This document shows, piece after piece, positions 1 through 6,418 of a DNA stretch of 9,449 nt. Under the pieces are notes generated by a model that saw only the letters and a program-made list of their open reading frames with translations, was not told the origin of the DNA and searched no databases. A program made the translations under genes and the position numbers. Origin of the DNA: Eubacterium sp. (GTDB lineage Bacteria > Bacillota > Clostridia > Lachnospirales > Lachnospiraceae); the NCBI GenBank assembly GCA_024681495.1, contig JAILAS010000060.1:1-9449 (forward strand), read 5' to 3'. Position 1 is the stretch's first letter, and every line of letters begins with the position of its first letter.

Positions 1-1195
1 TGCCTCCTGCGCGGCCGGCATAAGGTACGAGGGCAGGGAGGACATGGCGATGGTGTTCACGCACAGCCCGGCGGTTTCCGCGGGCACCTACACCACGAAC
101 GTCGTAAAGGCGGCGCCGGTGGTATGGGACAGGAACATCACAGATAACGACCACGCCGTATACGCCGTGGTCGTCAATTCGGGAATCGCGAACGCCTGCA
201 CCGGCGCGGAGGGCGACGATGCCTGCAGGCGCACCGCTGAGGCGGCGGCAGCCGCATTGTCGGCGAAAAGGGGAGTGGAGGCCTCGGCCGAAAACATCAT
301 CCTCGCGTCCACCGGAGTCATCGGCGAGAAGCTCCCCGTGGAGAAGTTCATCGCCGGAAGCGAAGAGATGGCGGGATGCCTCGATTCGTCGCGCGAGGCC
401 GCGAACAGGGTGGCCAGGGCGATAATGACCACGGACACCGTTGAAAAGGAAGTGGCTGTGGAGTTCGAGGTGGGCGGAAAGACCGTTACGCTGGGCGGCA
501 TGAGCAAGGGCTCGGGCATGATTCATCCCAATATGTGCACCATGCTGGCGTTCCTTACTACCGATGTTGCTATATCGAAAGAACTACTTTTAAAGGCGCT
601 CAGGGAAGATGTTAAAGATACCTTTAATATGATTTCCGTCGACGGGGACACTTCGACCAATGACAGCCTGGTCATCCTCGCCAACGGTGAATCCGGAGCT
701 CCCCTCATCGACAGCGAGGGCCCCGATTACGACGCCTTCAGGGAGGCGCTTAACTTCGTCAACACTACGCTCGCCATGAAGATGGCCGGTGACGGCGAGG
801 GAGCTACGGCGCTTTTCGAGGTAAAGGTCACGGGCGCGGACACGAAGGAAAACGCCCGCACGCTCGCCAAGTCGGTTATTACATCTAGTCTTACGAAGGC
901 GGCCATCTTCGGCCACGACGCGAACTGGGGCAGGATTCTCTGCGCTCTTGGTTATTCGGGTGTGGAGTTCGATCCCGTGAAGGTGACGCTCGACTTCGAG
1001 AGTGCGAACGGAAAGATAAGGATTGCGCAGGACGGCTCCGGCGTGAACTTCTCCGAGGAGAAGGCCACAGAGATCCTCTCGTGCGAGAAGGTCACGGCGC
1101 TGGTAGACATGAATACGGGTGACGAGAGTGCCACGGCGTGGGGATGCGATCTCACCTATGACTACGTAAAGATAAACGCGGATTACCGCAGCTAA
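1..1195 (+). CDS. argJ: Bifunctional ornithine acetyltransferase / N-acetylglutamate synthase ArgJ (5'-partial)
   Basis: ArgJ moves the acetyl group from N-acetylornithine to glutamate, and often also uses acetyl-CoA, so it closes the cyclic arginine pathway in the cytoplasm. The reading frame is open from base 2 through the first in-frame ATG at 44. The residues before that ATG (AAGIRYEGREDMAMVFT) match the family N-terminus, so the real start lies upstream and only about 10-15 residues are missing. Visible hallmarks are the oxyanion-hole pair in TTDTVEK, the segment GGMSKGSGMIHPNM, the self-cleavage site CTML with the nucleophilic Thr at codon 539-541, the segment KAAIFGHDANWGRI, and the C-terminus WGCDLTYDYVKINADYRS. 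The usual residue before the catalytic Thr is Ala; here it is Cys. argB follows after 59 nt. Whether it is mono- or bifunctional cannot be told from sequence alone. Confidence 0.96.
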   Translation, partial: ASCAAGIRYEGREDMAMVFTHSPAVSAGTYTTNVVKAAPVVWDRNITDNDHAVYAVVVNSGIANACTGAEGDDACRRTAEAAAAALSAKRGVEASAENIILASTGVIGEKLPVEKFIAGSEEMAGCLDSSREAANRVARAIMTTDTVEKEVAVEFEVGGKTVTLGGMSKGSGMIHPNMCTMLAFLTTDVAISKELLLKALREDVKDTFNMISVDGDTSTNDSLVILANGESGAPLIDSEGPDYDAFREALNFVNTTLAMKMAGDGEGATALFEVKVTGADTKENARTLAKSVITSSLTKAAIFGHDANWGRILCALGYSGVEFDPVKVTLDFESANGKIRIAQDGSGVNFSEEKATEILSCEKVTALVDMNTGDESATAWGCDLTYDYVKINADYRS

Positions 1196-1199
1196 TAAA

Positions 1200-1233
1200 C
1201 CGGATTTCGGGCGCGGGATTGCACCCGGACCGG
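1200..1233 (+). other. Intercistronic hairpin between argJ and argB
   Basis: In the argJ-argB spacer the RNA can fold into an imperfect stem. CCGG at 1200-1203 pairs with CCGG at 1230-1233. After a two-base bulge, TTCGGG at 1206-1211 pairs with CCCGGA at 1224-1229, including one G-U pair. Two more pairs then surround a short loop. No U-tract follows, so it is unlikely to be an efficient terminator. It could influence mRNA processing or argB translation, whose ribosome binding site begins 12 nt later. The role is inferred; only the pairing is seen. Confidence 0.4.
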
Positions 1234-1244
1234 AGTGAGTTTTC

Positions 1245-1250
1245 GGAGGA
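1245..1250 (+). promoter_or_regulatory. Ribosome binding site fixing the argB start
   Basis: GGAGGA sits 4 nt before the ATG at 1255. The frame can be opened further upstream at a TTG (1219), but that codon has no Shine-Dalgarno site and would place the GGAGGA inside the gene, so ATG 1255 is chosen. Confidence 0.85.
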
Positions 1251-1254
1251 AATT

Positions 1255-2151
1255 ATGGATAAGATAATGGACACATATCTGGAGAAGGCCAAGGTCCTCG
1301 TCGAGGCGCTTCCCTACATCAGGCGCTTCAACAGGAAGGTCATAGTCGTGAAGTACGGCGGCTCGGCCATGACTAACGAGGAGCTTAAGATGAACGTCAT
1401 CGAGGACGTTACGCTGCTTAAGCTGGTAGGCTTCAAGCCAATCATCGTGCACGGCGGCGGCAAGGAAATCAGCTCCTGGCTCGACAAGGTCGGCACCAAG
1501 ACTGAGTTCTACGAGGGCTTTAGGGTCACGAACTCGGAAGCAATGGAAGTGGCCGAGATGGTATTAAACAAGGTCAACAAGAGCCTCGTGGAGAAGGTCG
1601 AGGAGCTGGGCGTTCGCGCCGTAGGAATAAGCGGCAAGGACGGCGGATTGCTCCACGTTGAAAAGAAGCTCGTGAAGGGGCGCGACATCGGCTTCGTCGG
1701 CGACGTGTCGTCGGTTAATCCCAAGGTCCTTTTCGACCTCATGGATAACGATTTCCTCCCGATTGTAGCTCCCGTCGGACTCGACGACGAATTCAACACC
1801 TACAACATCAACGCGGATGACGCTGCGGCGGCCATCGCCAAGGCGGTGGGGGCGGAGAAGCTCGCCTACCTTTCCGATGTTGAGGGCGTCCTCATGGATG
1901 CCAATGACCCCTCGTCTCTCATATCCGAGCTTCACGTCTCCGAGGCGGATAAGCTCATAGACGATGGAGTAATATCGGGCGGGATGATTCCTAAGATCAA
2001 AAACTGCGTGGATGTTGTAAAGAGCGGAGTGTCCAGGGTGCATATCCTCGACGGCAGAATTCCGCACTGCCTGCTGCTGGAGATCTTCACCAACAGAGGA
2101 ATCGGAACCGCCATTCTGGATGATGAAGCGCAGAAATTCAATGTGGAATAA
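1255..2151 (+). CDS. argB: Acetylglutamate kinase ArgB
   Basis: This enzyme phosphorylates N-acetylglutamate with ATP, the second step of arginine synthesis. The 298-residue protein is a typical amino-acid-kinase-fold member. It shows K33 in VKYGGSAM, the glycine loop HGGGK at 66-70, R90 in GFRVTN, the NINADDAAAA segment at 184-192 with the likely catalytic Asp188, SDVEGVL at 207-213, and GGMIPKI at 242-248 with the ATP-site Lys247. An N-terminal helix before the first strand (about 1-25) and the C-terminal block HILDGRIPHCLLLEIFTN are both features of arginine-inhibited hexameric kinases, so feedback inhibition by arginine is likely (inferred from family knowledge). It lies between argJ and argD in the same operon, with an 18-nt gap to argD. 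The start was chosen from the adjacent GGAGGA site. Confidence 0.96.
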   Translation: MDKIMDTYLEKAKVLVEALPYIRRFNRKVIVVKYGGSAMTNEELKMNVIEDVTLLKLVGFKPIIVHGGGKEISSWLDKVGTKTEFYEGFRVTNSEAMEVAEMVLNKVNKSLVEKVEELGVRAVGISGKDGGLLHVEKKLVKGRDIGFVGDVSSVNPKVLFDLMDNDFLPIVAPVGLDDEFNTYNINADDAAAAIAKAVGAEKLAYLSDVEGVLMDANDPSSLISELHVSEADKLIDDGVISGGMIPKIKNCVDVVKSGVSRVHILDGRIPHCLLLEIFTNRGIGTAILDDEAQKFNVE

Positions 2152-2169
2152 ATATTAGGAGAGATAACA

Positions 2170-3366
2170 ATGAGCGAACAGATGACCCAGTACATGGACA
2201 ATGCGGAGAAGGTCCTTCTCCACACCTATAACCGTTTCCCCGTGACCTTCGAGAAGGGCGAGGGAGTGTGCCTTTATGATACCGACGGTAAGAAGTACCT
2301 CGATTTCGCGTCCGGAATCGGAGTAATGGGACTCGGTTACGGCAACAGGGAATATGCCGATGCCCTTAAGAGCCAGATCGATAAGATTACTCATGTGTCG
2401 AATCTTTTCTATTCGACTCCCCTCTATCCCGCGGCGGACCGCCTGAGGAAGGCGTCCGGAATGGACAGAATCTTCTTCACTAACAGTGGAACCGAGGCTA
2501 TCGAGGGAGCCATGAAGGCTGCGAAAAAATTCGGATACACCCGCGACGGAGTGGCCGACCACGAGATTATCGCATTCAATAACTCCTTCCACGGCCGCAG
2601 CCTCGGAGCGCTTTCCGTGACCGGTACCAAGCACTACAGGGACCCGTTCGAAAAGTTAATTCCCGGCATAAGTTTTGCCGACTTCAACGATATTGACTCC
2701 GTTAATGCGCTGGTTACCGACAAGACCATAGCAGTCATCGTCGAGCCCATCCAGGGAGAGGGCGGCATCAACGTGGCCACGCCCGAGTTCATGAAGGGAC
2801 TCGACGACCTCAGGAAGAAGGGAATCCTCCTCATCTTCGACGAGGTGCAGTGCGGAATGGGAAGGAGCGGAAGCATGTTCGCTTTCCAGGAGTACGGCAT
2901 TAAGCCCGACATCCTCGTTATGGCCAAGGCCCTTGGGTGCGGAGTCCCCGTCGGAGCGTTCGCACTCACCGAGGAGATAGCCGAAAAGTCTCTGTGTCCC
3001 GGAGACCACGGTACCACCTACGGAGGAAACCCCTTTGTATGCGCCGCCGTCGATAAGGTCCTCGAGATCTACGAGAGGGACGGAATCGTGGCCCACGTAA
3101 ATGAGGTGGCGCCCGTCTTCGAGAAGTGCCTGAACGACATAGCGCAGTCCTGCGAGTGTGTCGAGGCAGTGAAGGGCAAGGGCCTCATCAGGGGTCTTAA
3201 GCTTAAGGACGGAGTGAAGGCTGCCGACGTCATGAAGAAGGGGCTCGAGGAGGGAATCGTTCTCCTCACCGCCGAGGGAAATGTCCTTCGAATGCTTCCG
3301 CCCCTGGTAATGTCTGCGGCTGAGATCGAAGAGGGCTGCGTTAAAATTAAAGAAATACTAATGTAA
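2170..3366 (+). CDS. argD: Acetylornithine aminotransferase ArgD
   Basis: This PLP-dependent class-III aminotransferase converts N-acetylglutamate semialdehyde to N-acetylornithine using glutamate. At 398 residues it has normal family length. Visible motifs are TNSGTEA (104-110, phosphate-binding loop), FHGR (140-143), EPIQGEGG (192-199), FDEVQCGMGR with the pyridine-N-binding Asp224, the PLP Schiff-base lysine K253 in MAKALG, and GTTYGGNP (281-288). AGGAGA at 2157-2162 is 7 nt from the ATG. It is the last arginine gene here; a strong hairpin with a U-tract follows about 65 nt downstream, so no argF is co-transcribed after it. Related members of the family act on other omega-amino substrates (GABA, succinylornithine), but the argJ-argB context makes ArgD the clear choice. 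Confidence 0.95.
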   Translation: MSEQMTQYMDNAEKVLLHTYNRFPVTFEKGEGVCLYDTDGKKYLDFASGIGVMGLGYGNREYADALKSQIDKITHVSNLFYSTPLYPAADRLRKASGMDRIFFTNSGTEAIEGAMKAAKKFGYTRDGVADHEIIAFNNSFHGRSLGALSVTGTKHYRDPFEKLIPGISFADFNDIDSVNALVTDKTIAVIVEPIQGEGGINVATPEFMKGLDDLRKKGILLIFDEVQCGMGRSGSMFAFQEYGIKPDILVMAKALGCGVPVGAFALTEEIAEKSLCPGDHGTTYGGNPFVCAAVDKVLEIYERDGIVAHVNEVAPVFEKCLNDIAQSCECVEAVKGKGLIRGLKLKDGVKAADVMKKGLEEGIVLLTAEGNVLRMLPPLVMSAAEIEEGCVKIKEILM

Positions 3367-3384
3367 TCTTTCGTAAAAGAATTA

Positions 3385-3413
3385 TTGTAATTTTTTCTAA
3401 ATTCATATAGAAT
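3385..3413 (+). promoter_or_regulatory. Candidate sigma-A-type promoter in the argD-comEA gap
   Basis: TTGTAA (3385-3390) is separated by 17 nt from TAGAAT (3408-3413), matching the consensus at 4 of 6 and 5 of 6 positions. A start near 3420 would put the hairpin at 3433-3471 at the beginning of the transcript. The surrounding stretch is very AT-rich, so a chance match is quite possible. Confidence 0.35.
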
Positions 3414-3432
3414 AAATATTAGCTACATAAAC

Positions 3433-3471
3433 TGTGTCGCGTCGCGTTTGCCGCTGCGACACATGTTTTTT
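3433..3471 (+). terminator. Rho-independent terminator after argD
   Basis: TGTGTCGC (3433-3440) pairs perfectly with GCGACACA (3456-3463). A short inner GCG/CGC pairing caps the stem, and a run of six T follows at 3466-3471. This ends the arginine operon. Confidence 0.85.
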
Positions 3472-3484
3472 GGCACTAATCTGT

Positions 3485-3514
3485 CAGACACTTTTTGTTA
3501 CGATTTTTTATCAT
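3485..3514 (+). promoter_or_regulatory. Weak promoter-like pair before the ComEA-like gene
   Basis: CAGACA (3485-3490) and TATCAT (3509-3514) are 18 nt apart, matching 4 of 6 and 5 of 6 consensus bases, and lie downstream of the argD terminator. A start at the expected distance would fall on or beside the AAGGAG at 3518-3523, which counts against it. It is listed because region 2 otherwise has no obvious promoter after the terminator. Confidence 0.2.
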
Positions 3515-3517
3515 AAT

Positions 3518-3523
3518 AAGGAG
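3518..3523 (+). promoter_or_regulatory. Ribosome binding site fixing the ComEA-like start
   Basis: AAGGAG lies 8 nt before the ATG at 3532. A GTG at 3523 is in frame but overlaps the Shine-Dalgarno site itself, so the ATG is preferred. Confidence 0.85.
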
Positions 3524-3531
3524 TGTATGAA

Positions 3532-4167
3532 ATGCATAAAAATAAAAGTGTTATGTTAATCGCCCGAGGTTTGATTTTTGGGGTGATTTTTTCGGTGATG
3601 TTCACGGTTTCGGCGTGTTCCAGGACGGGGGTCATTGAGGCAGACGAGGGTCAGCAGACCGTCGTTGCGCAGGAGGATTCCGCCGGGGTTTCCACCACGG
3701 ACGGGACGGATTCTCCGGACGCTCAGGAGACCATCTATGTGGAGATCGCCGGGGCTGTCAGGTATCCGGGTGTCTACGAGATGAGCCCGGGAGACAGGGT
3801 TTTCGAGGCGATAGAGGCCGCGGGCGGCTTCAGCAGTAACGCGTATACAGACGATATTAATCAGGCTCAGGTCCTTAACGACGCCGATAAGATTACGGTC
3901 TTGACGAATAAGCAGGCCGCGCTCGAAAAGGCGGCGTCGGACGGGGAATCCTCAGGGGAGTCCTCCGAGGACGACGGACTGATAGATATAAACACCGCAG
4001 ATGCGGAGTCTTTGACAGCCCTTCCGGGCATCGGTGATTCCAAGGCGGCGGCGATTGTTTCATACAGGGAAGAGCATGGACCGTTTCAATCTTCGGACCA
4101 GCTCATGGATGTCTCCGGGATAGGAGAGAGTACGTATGCCAACCTCAAGGACTATATAAAGGTCTGA
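3532..4167 (+). CDS. ComEA-like lipoprotein with SLBB and helix-hairpin-helix DNA-binding domains
   Basis: ComEA proteins are cell-surface double-stranded DNA receptors for natural transformation. The 211-residue product has a basic N-terminus, a hydrophobic segment (about 7-26) and the lipobox VSAC with Cys29, so it is predicted to be a lipoprotein. An acidic Ser/Thr/Asp-rich linker follows to about residue 66. Next is an SLBB beta-grasp domain (about 68-125, VEIAGAVRYPGVYEM). A second acidic linker leads to a tandem HhH domain (150-211) with NTADAESLTALPGIG and VSGIGES. The order and length match Gram-positive ComEA, which is normally held by a membrane helix. No comEB or comEC follows; a two-component system starts 26 nt downstream. 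It is probably the first gene of the operon. The DNA-binding role is inferred from domains; a competence role is unproven. I leave the symbol empty for that reason. Confidence 0.87.
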   Translation: MHKNKSVMLIARGLIFGVIFSVMFTVSACSRTGVIEADEGQQTVVAQEDSAGVSTTDGTDSPDAQETIYVEIAGAVRYPGVYEMSPGDRVFEAIEAAGGFSSNAYTDDINQAQVLNDADKITVLTNKQAALEKAASDGESSGESSEDDGLIDINTADAESLTALPGIGDSKAAAIVSYREEHGPFQSSDQLMDVSGIGESTYANLKDYIKV

Positions 4168-4193
4168 GGAGGGGCGTGTGGGGGTAACAGGTT

Positions 4194-4883
4194 ATGGCCA
4201 GACATATTTTGGTTGTTGATGACGAGAAACTCATAGTTAAGGGACTTAAGTATTCGCTGCAGCAGGATGACATGACGGTGGATTGCGCGTTCGACGGTCA
4301 GGAGGCCCTGGATATGGCCCGTGACAATAAGTACGACATGATTCTTCTGGATGTCATGCTTCCGAAGATTGACGGCCTTGAGGTTTTAAGGCAGATAAGA
4401 GAGTTTTCGCAGGTGCCTGTTATCATGCTTACGGCCAAGAGCGAGGACATGGATAAAATCCTCGGACTCGACTACGGCGCGGACGACTACGTCACCAAGC
4501 CCTTCAATGTGCTCGAGGTAAAGGCGCGTATAAAGGCCATCCTCAGGCGCGGCGAGCCCCGCAAGGAGGGGAATGCCGCGGGCGGCATGATCGTCAGCGG
4601 CAGGATGAAGGTCGACACCGACGGCAGGCGCGTCTACATCGACGATAAGGAGATCCGCCTCACGTCCAAGGAGTTCGACCTGCTCGAGCTCATGATAACC
4701 AATCCCAACAAGGTCTACAGCAGGGAAGACCTGATGAAGATCGTCTGGGGAGCGGATTATCCCAGCGACGTGCGAACGGTCGACGTCCACGTAAGACGCC
4801 TTCGCGAGAAGATAGAGTCGAACCCGTCCGAGCCAAAGTACGTACACACCAAGTGGGGTACGGGATATTACTTCCAAAATTAA
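4194..4883 (+). CDS. OmpR/PhoB-family response regulator
   Basis: This is a cytoplasmic transcription factor switched by phosphorylation from the kinase encoded next. The 229-residue protein has a receiver domain (1-about 120) with acidic pair D9/D10, phospho-acceptor D53 in LLDVMLP, switch residue T80 and K102 in VTKPF. A winged-helix DNA-binding domain follows (about 133-229), with LTSKEFDLLELM, the VRTVDVHVRRLREKIE recognition-helix region and the GTGYYF wing. The recognition helix resembles that of WalR/PhoP-type regulators, but that does not assign targets. The ATG at 4194 has only a weak G-rich site nearby (4180-4184); the stronger AGGAGG at 4167-4172 is about 21 nt away, so initiation may depend on coupling to the upstream gene. 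The regulated genes are unknown. Confidence 0.93.
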   Translation: MARHILVVDDEKLIVKGLKYSLQQDDMTVDCAFDGQEALDMARDNKYDMILLDVMLPKIDGLEVLRQIREFSQVPVIMLTAKSEDMDKILGLDYGADDYVTKPFNVLEVKARIKAILRRGEPRKEGNAAGGMIVSGRMKVDTDGRRVYIDDKEIRLTSKEFDLLELMITNPNKVYSREDLMKIVWGADYPSDVRTVDVHVRRLREKIESNPSEPKYVHTKWGTGYYFQN

Positions 4884-4890
4884 CTTTCCC

Positions 4891-4921
4891 ATTCGCGCCC
4901 GTGGTTTCTGCGGGCGTGAGT
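4891..4921 (+). other. Strong intercistronic hairpin between response regulator and kinase
   Basis: Bases 4891-4902 can pair with 4910-4921 to give a 12-bp stem (core CGCCCG/CGGGCG, with three G-U pairs) and a 7-nt loop. Only three T follow (4923-4925) before AAAG, so it is not a classical terminator. It starts 8 nt after the regulator stop and ends 30 nt before the kinase ATG. A partial terminator, RNase barrier or processing site that lowers kinase relative to regulator levels is a reasonable inference. Confidence 0.6.
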
Positions 4922-4951
4922 GTTTAAAGCGAGATTTGACGATAAATATTT

Positions 4952-6418
4952 ATGAAGATATTTTTTAGCAGTATAAAATTTCTTAAGAGCATACGTTTCC
5001 GTATTATTCTGCTGGTGGTTTGCGCGGGTATTATTCCGCCCGTCTTCCTTACGTCCACCCTTCTCTATAACTACGAGAACAGGGCTATCGAGTCCAGGAC
5101 GACCACCATTATCACCCAGGCGCAGCTCCTCATCAGCCATATCCTGAGCGAGGACTATATCAACGAACATCCCAATAGCACCCTGGAGGACCAGATTGAC
5201 CTCCTCGGCGGATATTACGACGGCCGTATCATGATAATCGACAGCGATTTTAAGATTATATACGATACCTACGGCCTCGACACCGGTAAGACCATTATGG
5301 CCAATGGCGTCTTCGAGTGCTTCGAAAACACCCAGACTACGAATTACGACTATGAAAACGAGTACATTGAGGTGTCCATCCCGATAACCGAGGTCGACAC
5401 GCAGGACGTGATAGGAGCGGTGCTTATCGCCAGTTCCACGAGCGAGGTGGCCGGCAATATCGACTACATGACGTCCACGTCCATCGTCTTCGTTGTCGCG
5501 CTTCTCTTCCTGATTGTCTGCATCGCGATCTTCGGCTCGGCTCATCTGGTCAAGCCCTTCGACAGGGTGTCTGACATCATTGGAAAGGTTCAGCCCGACA
5601 GCCCGGACGATCCCGTTATGGTCATGGACTACACTGAGACTGAAGCCCTCTCCGAGGCCTTCAATGAGCTGCTCGACAGGGTGAAGACCCTCGACGAGGC
5701 CAGGGCCGCTTTCGTTTCGAACGTGTCGCACGAGCTTAAGACGCCCTTGGCGTCAATGAAGGTGCTCGCCGATTCCCTGCTGGAGCAGGAGGACGCGCCG
5801 GTCGAGGCATACAGGGACTTCATGGGCGACATCGCCCAGGAGATAGACCGCGAGAACGGCATAATTACCGACCTCCTCTCGCTGGTTAAGATGGACCAGA
5901 AGAGCGGCGGACTCAATATATCGCAGGTCAACGTAAACGAGCTCATTGAGATGATCCTCAAGAGGCTTAAGCCCCTCGCGGACAAGAAGGAGGTGGAGCT
6001 CGTCTTCGAGAGCCTTCGTCCCGTCGTAGCAGAACTGGACGAGGTGAAGATCTCCCTCGCCATAAACAACCTCATCGAGAATTCGGTCAAATACAATGTG
6101 GACGGCGGCTGGGTGCACGTCTCATTGAACGCAGACAATCAGTTCTTCTACCTTAAGGTGGAGGATTCGGGCATTGGTATATCGGAGGACGATATCGCCC
6201 ACATATTCGACAGGTTCTACCGCGCCGACAAGTCCCACTCCAGGGAGATCGGCGGCACGGGCCTGGGACTGTCCATCGTGAGAAGCTCCGTGCTCATGCA
6301 CAGGGGAGCCGTCGCGGTCGACTCGACGCTGGGCAAGGGCTCTACATTCTCAATCAGAGTCCCCCTCTATAGTGCTGGTTCTGAAGGGAAAGGAGATAAA
6401 AATGAAGAGAACATTTAA
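4952..6418 (+). CDS. Membrane sensor histidine kinase (HAMP-HisKA-HATPase)
   Basis: This is the partner kinase of the preceding regulator. The 488-residue protein has a first transmembrane helix at about 17-38, an extracytoplasmic sensor of about 135 residues (likely Cache/PAS-like fold), a second helix at about 176-196, and a HAMP linker from about 198 to 252. The HisKA H-box carries phospho-acceptor His260 in VSHELKTPL, where the HELKT pattern (Thr264) suggests phosphatase activity too. The ATPase domain has the N-box NNLIENSVKYN (372-382), G1 DSGIGI (405-410), F-box FDRFYR (419-424) and G2 GGTGLGL (434-440). There is no cytoplasmic PAS domain. The upstream frame closes at TAA 4943-4945, so ATG 4952 is the only good start, yet no Shine-Dalgarno site is evident. 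The 3' end overlaps the next gene by 17 nt. The signal it senses cannot be read from the sequence. Confidence 0.94.
   Translation: MKIFFSSIKFLKSIRFRIILLVVCAGIIPPVFLTSTLLYNYENRAIESRTTTIITQAQLLISHILSEDYINEHPNSTLEDQIDLLGGYYDGRIMIIDSDFKIIYDTYGLDTGKTIMANGVFECFENTQTTNYDYENEYIEVSIPITEVDTQDVIGAVLIASSTSEVAGNIDYMTSTSIVFVVALLFLIVCIAIFGSAHLVKPFDRVSDIIGKVQPDSPDDPVMVMDYTETEALSEAFNELLDRVKTLDEARAAFVSNVSHELKTPLASMKVLADSLLEQEDAPVEAYRDFMGDIAQEIDRENGIITDLLSLVKMDQKSGGLNISQVNVNELIEMILKRLKPLADKKEVELVFESLRPVVAELDEVKISLAINNLIENSVKYNVDGGWVHVSLNADNQFFYLKVEDSGIGISEDDIAHIFDRFYRADKSHSREIGGTGLGLSIVRSSVLMHRGAVAVDSTLGKGSTFSIRVPLYSAGSEGKGDKNEENI
6390..6395 (+). promoter_or_regulatory. Ribosome binding site inside the kinase gene fixing the GerMN start
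   Basis: AAGGAG lies 6 nt before ATG 6402, within the last codons of the kinase. A GTG at 6372 is in frame but has no ribosome binding site and would add residues before the basic start of the signal peptide. Confidence 0.85.

Noticed and set aside
88..519. Minus-strand open frame over argJ and other antisense frames along the arg genes
   Set aside because: No ribosome sites or domain-like content; the plus-strand genes are identified by conserved motifs throughout.
1219..1254. Upstream TTG start for argB giving 12 extra residues
   Set aside because: No ribosome site precedes the TTG, while GGAGGA is correctly placed for ATG 1255, and 298 residues is normal length for the family.
2146..3422. 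Exact 13-base match GAATAAATATTAG at 2146-2158 and 3410-3422
   Set aside because: Both copies are short, AT-rich and in gaps around argD; no longer flank similarity and no insertion element structure, so probably chance. It also does not fit the known ARG-box half-site order.
4936..4964. TTGACG resembling a -35 element before the kinase
   Set aside because: At the right spacing only TATTTT (4959-4964) is available, and a start there would lie within the kinase coding region, after its only usable start codon.
4880..5731. Long open frame on the minus strand opposite the kinase (283 codons)
   Set aside because: The plus-strand frame carries every kinase motif in order, and the antisense translation shows no recognisable domain; it results from GC-biased third positions.
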